Shown piece after piece: positions 1-8,598 of a stretch of DNA of 11,076 nt. The stretch is from NCBI GenBank assembly GCA_020851395.1, contig JADZCW010000087.1, positions 1 through 11,076 of the forward strand, written 5' to 3'. The DNA comes from Phycisphaeraceae bacterium. GTDB lineage: Bacteria; Planctomycetota; Phycisphaerae; Phycisphaerales; Phycisphaeraceae. A program made the translations under genes and the position numbers. The notes under the pieces were generated by a model. The model was not told the origin of the DNA. It saw only the letters and a list, made by a program, of their open reading frames with translations, and made no database searches. Position 1 is the first letter of the stretch. Each line of letters begins with the position of its first letter.

Positions 1-1
1 C

Positions 2-2362
2 GACAACCTGCTGGTCATGGGCAAGTTCTGCCTCCAGCGGGACCAGACGGCCCTGGCCGTGGCGCACCTCGGCCGCGCCGAGTCCCTGTCGGATTCCACG
101 GCCGCGGGCCAGGTGATCCGGTATTACCTGGGCGTGGCCCTGCTGCGAGAGGGGTATGACCGCGCGGCCGCGGACGAGCTGACGCTCTTCGTTGAGCGGG
201 ACGCCTCGTACGACATGACCTCCTCCTTCGCCCGGGAGCTGGCGGTCCTCGGCCAGCAGAAGCCGAGCGTGGTGGTGAACATCGGCGATGCGTGGATGCG
301 CCTGGGCGAGCCGGGCGAGGCGATGCGCTGGTACACGCACGACCTGGCGGAGGGATTCAGTGAGCCGATGCAGCTGCTGCGCCGGCGGGTGTATGTCCAG
401 GCGATGCTCGGACAGTGGGGGGTTGCCCACGAGGCGGTGGTGTCGGCCCTGCTCGGGGAGCTCGACTCGGGCGAGCTGATGTCGCTGCTGGACGAGTTGT
501 CGAGCGTGACGGCCGATCCGTCGGACCTGGCCGGCCGGTTGCTCGAGGCGTATCACCGGTCGGGCGAGTCGGCGGCGATGGCGGTGCGGTGGGGCAGGCT
601 CGTCGGGACGGACCGGGCGATGTCGCTCTTCGAGGAGCACCTCGCGACGCGGCCGTGGGATCGGACCGTGCTCGAGGCGGCGTTGCGTAAGGCGTACCGG
701 GACGGCGGCGCGTCGGCCATGCGGCGGGCGGTGCGTCTGGTGGGTCGGGCGATCGCGTCGCAGCCGTCCTCGGCCGATCGGGGGTGGGAGCTGCTGGCCC
801 GCAACGGGTCGGCCCAGCGGTGGCTGCGTGCCTTGGATGGGGCCGACGGCGGGGGGATGGACGGCCCGGCGCTGACCTACCTGCACGCGCGGGCGGCCGA
901 GGCGGCGGGGCGGGGTGATGCGGCCGAGGCGATCTTGCGCCGGGCGATGCAGGACGGGCCGGACTTCTGGCCGGCGCGGCTGAGGCTGGCCGAACTGCTC
1001 GGTCAGCGAGGCCAGGTCGCGCCGGCCGAGGCGCTGCTCGATCCGGTGTCCCAGATGCCCGAGGCGATGGGCGTGCGGGCGATGTTGCTCCTGCGGTCGG
1101 GCGAGAAGTCACGGGCGACGGCGATCCTGGATCAACTCATCGAACTTCAGCCCCGGGAGCCGCGCTGGCCGCTGCTGCGTGCCCGGCTCGAACTCGAGCA
1201 GGGCAAGCCCCTGCGAGCCGCGACGATCCTCCAGAACGCGGTGACGGCCATCCCCGACGAGCCCATGCTCTACGAGGCCCTGTTCGACCTCTATGGCTCG
1301 CCGAGCGCGCCGCCGGACACGGTGCGGCTCTCCGCGGCGCTGCTGCAGAAGGCCCTGGCGAGCATCCCGCTCAGCCCCGTCACACGGCATCAGATCGCCT
1401 GGCAGCAGATCCGCGAGGGCAAACTCGAGCAGGCGCTGGCGACCCTGCGTGCGCTGGTCAGGGAGGACCCCGGCGATGTCCGTTCGCTGCTGCTGTTGCT
1501 GCGCGTGCAGGCGACGCAGGGACAGCTCGACGACGTCGAGGCCCTGCTGGTCGAACGTTGGGACCTGGTCAGCCGCGACGAGAACCTGCGTCAGTTCACC
1601 ATGGGGCTGATCGCGAAATACCTCGACGATGATCGGCCGGCTGACGCCGAGAAGTGGGTCCGCCGACTGGACCGGACGACGATCGGCGACCCGACCAATT
1701 ACCTGATGCTCGTCGGACGTCTGCGGCTGGCGCTCGACGGCAGTCCCACGCTCGACGCCACCGCCCGCCGGCTCATCGCCGCCCACCCCGACCTCGAGGG
1801 GCCGTTGACCTCGCGATGGGCAGCCCTGCTGGGGAACATGGGCCGGCAGGAGCAGGGGCTGCGCCTGCTCACCGACGCGATCCGCCGACACCCCGACGAC
1901 GACGAGCTCAACAACTCCCTGGGCTACACCTGGGCCGAGCAGGGCCGCAACCTCGACCAGGCCCTGCGGATGATCGAGAAGGCGCTGGCCAAGGACCCGC
2001 AGAACCCGTCCTACCTCGACTCGATGGGTTGGGTGTGCTACAAGCTCGGCCGATTCGAGGAGGCAGCCAAGTGGCTCGAACGCGCCGCCTCGAAGCCCGG
2101 CGGCCAGCACCCGGTGATGCTCGACCACTGGGCCGACGCGCTCTACCGGCTCGGTCAGTCGGATCGCGCGCTGCGGTTGTGGGAGATGGCGCTGTCGATC
2201 TGCCAGCGCCCCGAGTCGCGAACCGACGCGGACATGGCCGCGTTGCTCCCGCAGATCCAGAGCAAAATTAATGCGACCAGAAGCGGAAAAATTGCTCCGG
2301 TCGCGGAGGCCATGTCGCACGCGCCATCGGCGACGGATTCGGCCACTCGGATGTCGCCGTAA
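2..2362 (+). CDS. Large tetratricopeptide-repeat (TPR) protein, 5' end missing
   Basis: The frame is open from the left edge of the window, so the ATG at 17 is probably internal and the true start lies outside; any signal peptide cannot be judged. The visible ~785 residues are almost all helical, Ala/Leu/Arg-rich repeats with the TPR pattern (small residue at position 8, Ala at 20 and 27, Pro near 32). The clearest units, counted from the ATG at 17, lie at about residues 285-345 and 630-735, the latter including LNNSLGYTWAEQG, YLDSMGWVCYKLGRFEEA and HWADALYRLGQSDRAL. The consecutive C-terminal repeats with LGY and SMGW are typical of large bacterial TPR scaffold proteins. TPR domains bind proteins and do not catalyse; no enzymatic domain is visible. 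The last ~30 residues are an unstructured Ser/Ala/Thr tail with lower GC. The partner and pathway are unknown. It lies upstream of gyrB on the same strand, but with a 231-bp gap. Confidence 0.88.
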   Translation, partial: DNLLVMGKFCLQRDQTALAVAHLGRAESLSDSTAAGQVIRYYLGVALLREGYDRAAADELTLFVERDASYDMTSSFARELAVLGQQKPSVVVNIGDAWMRLGEPGEAMRWYTHDLAEGFSEPMQLLRRRVYVQAMLGQWGVAHEAVVSALLGELDSGELMSLLDELSSVTADPSDLAGRLLEAYHRSGESAAMAVRWGRLVGTDRAMSLFEEHLATRPWDRTVLEAALRKAYRDGGASAMRRAVRLVGRAIASQPSSADRGWELLARNGSAQRWLRALDGADGGGMDGPALTYLHARAAEAAGRGDAAEAILRRAMQDGPDFWPARLRLAELLGQRGQVAPAEALLDPVSQMPEAMGVRAMLLLRSGEKSRATAILDQLIELQPREPRWPLLRARLELEQGKPLRAATILQNAVTAIPDEPMLYEALFDLYGSPSAPPDTVRLSAALLQKALASIPLSPVTRHQIAWQQIREGKLEQALATLRALVREDPGDVRSLLLLLRVQATQGQLDDVEALLVERWDLVSRDENLRQFTMGLIAKYLDDDRPADAEKWVRRLDRTTIGDPTNYLMLVGRLRLALDGSPTLDATARRLIAAHPDLEGPLTSRWAALLGNMGRQEQGLRLLTDAIRRHPDDDELNNSLGYTWAEQGRNLDQALRMIEKALAKDPQNPSYLDSMGWVCYKLGRFEEAAKWLERAASKPGGQHPVMLDHWADALYRLGQSDRALRLWEMALSICQRPESRTDADMAALLPQIQSKINATRSGKIAPVAEAMSHAPSATDSATRMSP

Positions 2363-2431
2363 GCCACTGATTTTAAGTGACTAACATATGCATTGGCCCC
2401 GCCGTATCCGCTGGCCTTTGCGGGCTGATTT

Positions 2432-2440
2432 TGATATCAT
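2432..2440 (+). promoter_or_regulatory. Candidate extended -10 promoter for gyrB
   Basis: TGATATCAT fits the extended -10 pattern TGN-TATNNT, with TATCAT matching five of six consensus bases. It sits in the most AT-rich part of the TPR-gyrB gap. No good -35 is present at 17 bp (TGGCCT at 2412-2417 matches poorly), as is common for extended -10 promoters. Transcription from near 2447 would give a gyrB leader of roughly 147 nt. The same bases include the palindrome TGATATCA, so a chance match cannot be excluded. Confidence 0.4.
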
Positions 2441-2574
2441 TTACCACTTGATCGGATGGGGGATACGGCCCGCCTGCTCGCGGTGGGTCTGCGAGCCGCA
2501 GGGCCCGCCTGCGACCCCGTCAACGGCCGGGCGCAGCGCAAGACACCCCGGACTTTCCTGGCGATTTTTCGCCC

Positions 2575-2582
2575 GAGAAAGG
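2575..2582 (+). promoter_or_regulatory. Ribosome-binding site deciding the gyrB start
   Basis: GAGAAAGG lies 11 nt before the ATG at 2594 and is a moderate Shine-Dalgarno match. It favours 2594 over the in-frame upstream ATG at 2456, which would add 46 residues unlike any GyrB N-terminus. A second in-frame ATG at 2612 is six codons further on and cannot be fully excluded. Confidence 0.5.
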
Positions 2583-2593
2583 CTCACCTTCTG

Positions 2594-5248
<2,655 letters not shown>

Positions 5249-5271
5249 GGTTTGCGGTCTCCCCCCTTGTT

Positions 5272-7188
5272 TCAATCCGCCGTCGATTCTTCCATCGGCG
5301 CTTCATCGATGAGCGTCTGCGGATCCTCCCCACCCAGCACCCGCAGGAACAGCGGCCCGTACCGCTGCAGCTTCCGATCCCCGATCCCCCGGATCGACCG
5401 CATCGCCGCCAGCGACCCCGGCTGCTCGGTCGCCATCGCCCTTAGCGTCACGTCCTGGAAGATGACATAGGGCGGCACCCCCTGACGCGCCGCCAGCAGC
5501 TTCCGCATCGCTCGCAGCCGCTCGAACACGTCCTGCTGCGCCGGCGCCAAGTCCGCCCCCGAAGCCGCCGCCTCACTCTTGCCTGCCCGCCCGCGATCAC
5601 GCTGCCTCTTGGCCTTCGGCGGCGGCACCGACAGCCGCACCGTCCCGACATCCCGGCAAAGCTCGCGCCCCGCCTCGGTCATCGTCAAGAACGGCATGTC
5701 CTCCTCGAGCACGATGCTGAGCATCCCCTGCACGATCAGCTGGTCGATCCACGTCGACACCGCCCGCTGCCCCGCCTCGGCCAGGATGCCGCACACCTGG
5801 AGCTTGTCGTGCCCCCGGCCCGTCATCCGTTCGTCGACCTTGCCGATCAGCAGCTTGGTGATGTACACGCGTCCGAATCGCCCGCCCGTCCGCCAGACGG
5901 CGCTGATGATCTTCTTCGCCGTGACCCGCGCCTCCTCGGCCGCCAGCTCCTGCACCTGCCCCTGACAGACATCGCACGCGTCACAGCCGTCCGTCGGCGT
6001 CGCCGTCGTCTGCGGATCGGGGTAGGTCTGCCCGAAGTGCTCCGTCAGTTGCCGATGCCTGCAGATCGGCGCCACGGCATATTGCCCGATGTCATTGAGC
6101 TGCTTGTCGATCGCCGCGGCTCGCTCCGGCGGCAGGGGCCCATCGTTCTGCGACATCGACCGGTGCTTGGCCAAATCACCCCCGCTAAAGAGCAGCACGC
6201 ACTCGGCCGGCAGCCCATCCCGCCCCGCGCGCCCCGACTCCTGCTGGTAATGCTCAACCGACCGTGGCGTATTGGCATGCACCACGAACCGCACGTTCGG
6301 CCGATCGATCCCCATCCCGAACGCGATCGTCGCCACCACCACGTCCAGTTGCTCGTGCACAAAGTCGTGCTGCGTCTTGCGTCGATGCCGGGGATCGAGC
6401 CCCGCGTGATACGCCGCGCATGACACCCCCGCTTTCGTCAGGCTCGCGGTCAGGCGCTCGACCTCCGCCCGCGTCTGGGCGTAAACGATCCCGCCCTGAC
6501 CCCGGAAGCGTTCCACCACCTCGAGCACCTGTTTCGCCTGATCCTGCCGGTGTACGACGCGGTAGGTGAGATTGGGTCGATCGACGTGCCCCACCAGCCG
6601 CACCGGCTCGCGCAGCCCCAGCATGGCCACGATGTCGTCCTGCACCCGCGGCGTGGCCGTCGCTGTCAGCGCCATCCGCGGGCAGTGAGGCACCCCGTCA
6701 AAAAACGGCGCCAGCTGCCGATACTCCGGCCGAAACTCATGCCCCCAATGCGAGACGCAGTGTGCCTCGTCCACCGCCAGCAGCGCCAGCCGCTCGCCCA
6801 GCGAGCCGAGCATATCGCTCATGACCAATCGCTCGGGGCTCAGATACAGCAAGTCCACCTGCCCGCGCCACAGGTCCCGCCGCACCGCCTGCCGGTGCGC
6901 ATCGTCCGCGTGTGAGTGCAGAGCCTCCGCCCGCAGCCCCAGCTGCTTCGCCGCCGCCACTTGGTCGTCCATCAGCGCGATCAGCGGCGAGATCACCACG
7001 ACCAGACCCGCTCCGCACGCCGCCGGCATCTGGTAGCACAGGCTCTTGCCCCCGCCCGTCGGCAGCACCACCAGGCTGTCCCGCCCTGACATCGCCGCGC
7101 CCACCGCCTCCCGCTGGAGCGGCCGAAAGGCATCATGCCCCCAGACTTGCTTAAGGACAGCCAGAGGATCAGCGAGGTGGCTCGTCAT
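5272..7188 (-). CDS. recQ: ATP-dependent DNA helicase RecQ
   Basis: This is a 3'-5' superfamily 2 helicase acting in recombination, fork repair and resolution of DNA structures. The 638-residue protein has the full classical layout. The helicase core shows motif 0 FRPLQREAV (21-29), Walker A TGGGKS with K48, DEAH at 140-143 followed by the aromatic-rich loop HWGHEFRPEY, motif III TATAT near 176, motif V with FGMGIDRPNVRFV near 290-300 and motif VI QESGRAGRDG at 316-325. The RQC zinc site is intact (C376, C402, C405, C408), followed by the winged helix (about 420-515). A Lys/Arg/Pro linker (about 520-545) leads to a C-terminal HRDC domain (about 549-622). The ATG at 7188 is preceded on the minus strand by AGGA, 5 nt away, which fixes the start. 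The gene runs opposite to gyrB. It lies downstream of rpsI, but a strong terminator between them implies its own promoter. Confidence 0.97.
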   Translation of the reverse strand: MTSHLADPLAVLKQVWGHDAFRPLQREAVGAAMSGRDSLVVLPTGGGKSLCYQMPAACGAGLVVVISPLIALMDDQVAAAKQLGLRAEALHSHADDAHRQAVRRDLWRGQVDLLYLSPERLVMSDMLGSLGERLALLAVDEAHCVSHWGHEFRPEYRQLAPFFDGVPHCPRMALTATATPRVQDDIVAMLGLREPVRLVGHVDRPNLTYRVVHRQDQAKQVLEVVERFRGQGGIVYAQTRAEVERLTASLTKAGVSCAAYHAGLDPRHRRKTQHDFVHEQLDVVVATIAFGMGIDRPNVRFVVHANTPRSVEHYQQESGRAGRDGLPAECVLLFSGGDLAKHRSMSQNDGPLPPERAAAIDKQLNDIGQYAVAPICRHRQLTEHFGQTYPDPQTTATPTDGCDACDVCQGQVQELAAEEARVTAKKIISAVWRTGGRFGRVYITKLLIGKVDERMTGRGHDKLQVCGILAEAGQRAVSTWIDQLIVQGMLSIVLEEDMPFLTMTEAGRELCRDVGTVRLSVPPPKAKRQRDRGRAGKSEAAASGADLAPAQQDVFERLRAMRKLLAARQGVPPYVIFQDVTLRAMATEQPGSLAAMRSIRGIGDRKLQRYGPLFLRVLGGEDPQTLIDEAPMEESTAD

Positions 7189-7215
7189 CGGTTCCTAGAG
7201 TGTAGCGACCCTCCA

Positions 7216-7233
7216 GTGTCACATTCATGACAC
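7216..7233. promoter_or_regulatory. Perfect inverted repeat upstream of recQ, possible operator
   Basis: GTGTCA-CATTCA-TGACAC has two perfect 6-bp arms with a 6-bp spacer. It lies 28-45 bp before the recQ start codon, where a repressor or activator of recQ could bind. The 6-6-6 geometry resembles sites of dimeric helix-turn-helix regulators such as the CRP/FNR family, but the sequence is not the CRP or FNR consensus and does not match LexA boxes I know. No convincing -10/-35 pair was found beside it. Confidence 0.45.
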
Positions 7234-7234
7234 C

Positions 7235-7296
7235 CCCCGGAAGTATTCCCGGAAGTATCCCCGGAAGTTGTCTCCGGAGAGGCCGTCTACGGAAGT
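7235..7296. repeat. 12-bp-period tandem repeat array in the rpsI-recQ gap
   Basis: CGGAAGT occurs at 7238, 7250 and 7262, spaced exactly 12 bp, giving units CCCCGGAAGTAT, TCCCGGAAGTAT and CCCCGGAAGTTG. A degenerate fourth unit (CGGAGA at 7275) and a further CGGAAGT at 7290, off phase, follow. The array lies between the recQ start and the rpsI terminator, in noncoding DNA. It belongs to the same family as the repeats in gyrB and in the rplM promoter. Confidence 0.75.
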
Positions 7297-7305
7297 TCCC
7301 CTCTC

Positions 7306-7319
7306 GGCGTCATGACGCC
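7306..7319. repeat. 14-bp perfect palindrome
   Basis: GGCGTCATGACGCC is a perfect palindrome that could fold as a 5-bp stem with a CATG loop. It begins just beyond the T-tract of the rpsI terminator. There is no T-run on either side, so it is not itself a typical terminator. It shares TCATGA with the inverted repeat at 7216-7233. Its role is unknown. Confidence 0.4.
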
Positions 7320-7321
7320 CC

Positions 7322-7357
7322 AGAAACAAAACCGCTCGCGGGAGGTCCCACGAGCGG
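7322..7357 (-). terminator. Rho-independent terminator of rplM-rpsI
   Basis: Read on the minus strand, CCGCTCG-T-GGG-ACCT-CCC-C... forms a 7-bp perfect outer stem (7332-7338 with 7351-7357) and, after one mismatch, a 3-bp inner stem (7340-7342 with 7347-7349) closing a 4-nt loop. It is followed directly by TTTTGTTTCT (7331-7322). It starts 37 bp after the rpsI stop codon, the expected place to end the ribosomal-protein transcript. Confidence 0.85.
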
Positions 7358-7394
7358 CATGAAATTCGACGAGAGCTGTCGGTAGGGGAGGTGC

Positions 7395-7898
7395 TCAGCG
7401 TTTCGAGAACTGGAACCGACGACGAGCGCCCGCCTGGCCGTACTTCTTACGTTCGACCTTACGCGGGTCGCGGGTGAGCATACTGTTGTCGCGGAGGATC
7501 GGCTCAAGCGACGGGTCGTAGTTCATCAAGGCGCGGCTCAGCCCCAGCTTGACAGCCCCCGCCTGCCCCATGTACCCGCCGCCGTGCACGTTGACGAAGA
7601 CGTCCAGGCTGCCCTGGGTCTTGGTGACCTTCAGGGGGCTAAAGGCGTCCTCCTGGTCGCGCAGCTCGGTGAAGTACTTGACCACCTCACGGTCATTGAC
7701 GAGGAACTTGCCCTGGCCCGGCTTGACGCGGACGCGGGCGACGGCGGTCTTGCGACGGCCGGTGCCCCAGACGAACCCGCCGCGATCCGGCGCCGCCGCC
7801 TGGCGGGGAGCCGGGGCCGTAGCCGCCGCGGGGGTGCCGCCTCCGATCGAGCCGATGTCGATGTTCCCGAGTGTCTGCGTCACTTGCGATTCTGCCAT
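7395..7898 (-). CDS. rpsI: 30S ribosomal protein S9
   Basis: S9 is a small-subunit protein whose C-terminal tail reaches the P-site tRNA. The conserved body begins with GTGRRKTAVARVRVKPG at about residue 45, continues through VNVHGGGYMGQAGAVKLGLSRAL and LTRDPRKVERKKYG, and ends with the hallmark SKR. The residue before QFSKR is Phe, where E. coli has Pro. The protein is 167 residues against about 130 in E. coli because of a ~37-residue Ala/Pro/Gly-rich N-terminal extension. The ATG at 7898 has AGGAAGG 6 nt upstream, so the extension is genuinely translated rather than a start-calling error. It is the second gene of the rplM-rpsI operon, with a 54-bp spacer, and is followed by a strong terminator. 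Confidence 0.97.
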   Translation of the reverse strand: MAESQVTQTLGNIDIGSIGGGTPAAATAPAPRQAAAPDRGGFVWGTGRRKTAVARVRVKPGQGKFLVNDREVVKYFTELRDQEDAFSPLKVTKTQGSLDVFVNVHGGGYMGQAGAVKLGLSRALMNYDPSLEPILRDNSMLTRDPRKVERKKYGQAGARRRFQFSKR

Positions 7899-7952
7899 GG
7901 ACGGCCTTCCTGATGATGGTCCTGCGTCGGCGGGCCGACGAATGTCTGACGG

Positions 7953-8393
7953 TTACAGTTCCAGCTTGAGCGTTTCGGGCTGCTGAGCCTGATGCGGGTG
8001 TTCCTCGCCCGGGTAGATCTTGAGCTTGTCGAGCATCTTGGTCGCCAGCTTGTTCTTGGGCAGCATCCTGCGGACGGACCACTCCAACAGCTTCTCCGGC
8101 CGATGCTCGAGCATCCACTCGTAGCTGTGCAGCTTCCGCCCGCTCGGCCAGCCCGTGAATTCCTGGAAGAATTTCTGCTGGGCCTTGCTCCCGGTCATCC
8201 GGAGCTTGCTGGCGTTGGTCACCACGACGAAGTCGCCCACGTCATGGTGCGGGGTGTACTGGGGTTTGTGCTTGCCCATCAGGATGGTGGCGAGCTTGAC
8301 CGAGAGCCGGCCGAGCACGAGGTCGGTGGCGTCGACCACCCACCACTTCTGGGGCACAACGTCTTCCTTGGCCAGGAAAGTCTGTCGATTCAT
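7953..8393 (-). CDS. rplM: 50S ribosomal protein L13
   Basis: L13 is an early-assembling large-subunit protein that binds 23S rRNA. The 146 residues cover the whole family: KWWVVDATDLVLGRLSVKLA near the N-terminus, LMGKHKPQYTPHHDVGDFVVVTNA, then GRKLHSYEWMLEHRPEKLLEWSVRRMLPKNKLA and KLKIYPGEEHPHQAQQP at the C-terminus. The length matches E. coli L13 (142). It is the first gene of the conserved rplM-rpsI operon. The start at 8393 has only a weak Shine-Dalgarno-like GAAAGA about 9 nt upstream. A sigma70-type promoter lies about 45-70 bp upstream, giving a leader of roughly 35 nt. Confidence 0.97.
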   Translation of the reverse strand: MNRQTFLAKEDVVPQKWWVVDATDLVLGRLSVKLATILMGKHKPQYTPHHDVGDFVVVTNASKLRMTGSKAQQKFFQEFTGWPSGRKLHSYEWMLEHRPEKLLEWSVRRMLPKNKLATKMLDKLKIYPGEEHPHQAQQPETLKLEL

Positions 8394-8435
8394 CGTCGTG
8401 ATCTTTCGTAAAGGTCTGGCAAAGCTGAGCCAAAT

Positions 8436-8463
8436 AGTCTAATCCCCCGGAAGGGTGTGTCAA
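8436..8463 (-). promoter_or_regulatory. Sigma70-type promoter of the rplM-rpsI operon
   Basis: On the minus strand a perfect -35 TTGACA (8463-8458) is followed after 16 bp by TAGACT (8441-8436), which matches four of six -10 bases including the key first two and last. Transcription would begin near 8429, about 35 nt before the rplM ATG. The spacer contains an exact copy of the 12-bp repeat unit found in gyrB. Confidence 0.7.
8444..8455. repeat. Single 12-bp repeat unit within the rplM promoter spacer
   Basis: CCCCCGGAAGGG is the exact reverse complement of the third gyrB repeat unit (4773-4784, CCCTTCCGGGGG). It occupies the spacer between the -35 and -10 elements of the rplM promoter, so a protein bound here would block or modulate that promoter. 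GC-rich sequence raises the chance of coincidence. Confidence 0.5.
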
Positions 8464-8503
8464 GCGACCGGTCCGATGACCTTTTCCCACCGCTGGCCCC
8501 CAT

Positions 8504-8531
8504 TTGATCCCCCGCCCCGGGGCACTACCAT
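8504..8531 (+). promoter_or_regulatory. Candidate promoter of hpnH
   Basis: TTGATC (8504-8509) and TACCAT (8526-8531) are separated by 16 bp; each matches four of six consensus bases. The spacing equals that of the divergent rplM promoter. The spacer includes the 10-bp palindrome GCCCCGGGGC (8514-8523). The expected start near 8538 gives a leader of about 60 nt. Confidence 0.4.
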
Positions 8532-8539
8532 CAGGGAGT

Positions 8540-8569
8540 CTGGCGGACGCCAGGCCCACAAGACGTCTT
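8540..8569 (+). promoter_or_regulatory. Small hairpin and 10-bp palindrome in the hpnH leader
   Basis: CTGGC-GGAC-GCCAG (8540-8553) can form a 5-bp stem with a 4-nt loop. It is followed by the perfect palindrome AAGACGTCTT (8560-8569), 29 bp before the hpnH ATG. Both would lie in the 5' leader if the candidate promoter is used. They could be an operator or a leader structure; nothing links them to a known riboswitch. Confidence 0.3.
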
Positions 8570-8598
8570 AATCCCTTGATTGGCAAAGGACAGCACGC

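Noticed and set aside
1109..2320. 403-codon open frame antisense to the TPR gene
   Set aside because: High GC keeps the antisense frame open; the product is low-complexity with no recognisable domain, while the plus frame has clear TPR motifs.
2398..2436. Possible terminator after the TPR gene (CCGC/GCGG followed by ATTTTGAT)
   Set aside because: The stem is only 4-5 bp and the T-run is short and broken; too weak to call.
2363..2593. Replication origin beside gyrB
   Set aside because: No DnaA-box cluster is seen, and dnaA, dnaN and recF are absent from the neighbourhood.
6496..6504. CCCCGGAAG within recQ as another repeat copy
   Set aside because: Single partial match in coding GC-rich DNA, with no tandem copy; expected by chance.
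7199..7204. TACACT as a recQ -10 element on the minus strand
   Set aside because: It is so close to the ATG that the transcript would start after the Shine-Dalgarno sequence, and no -35 is found at a suitable distance.
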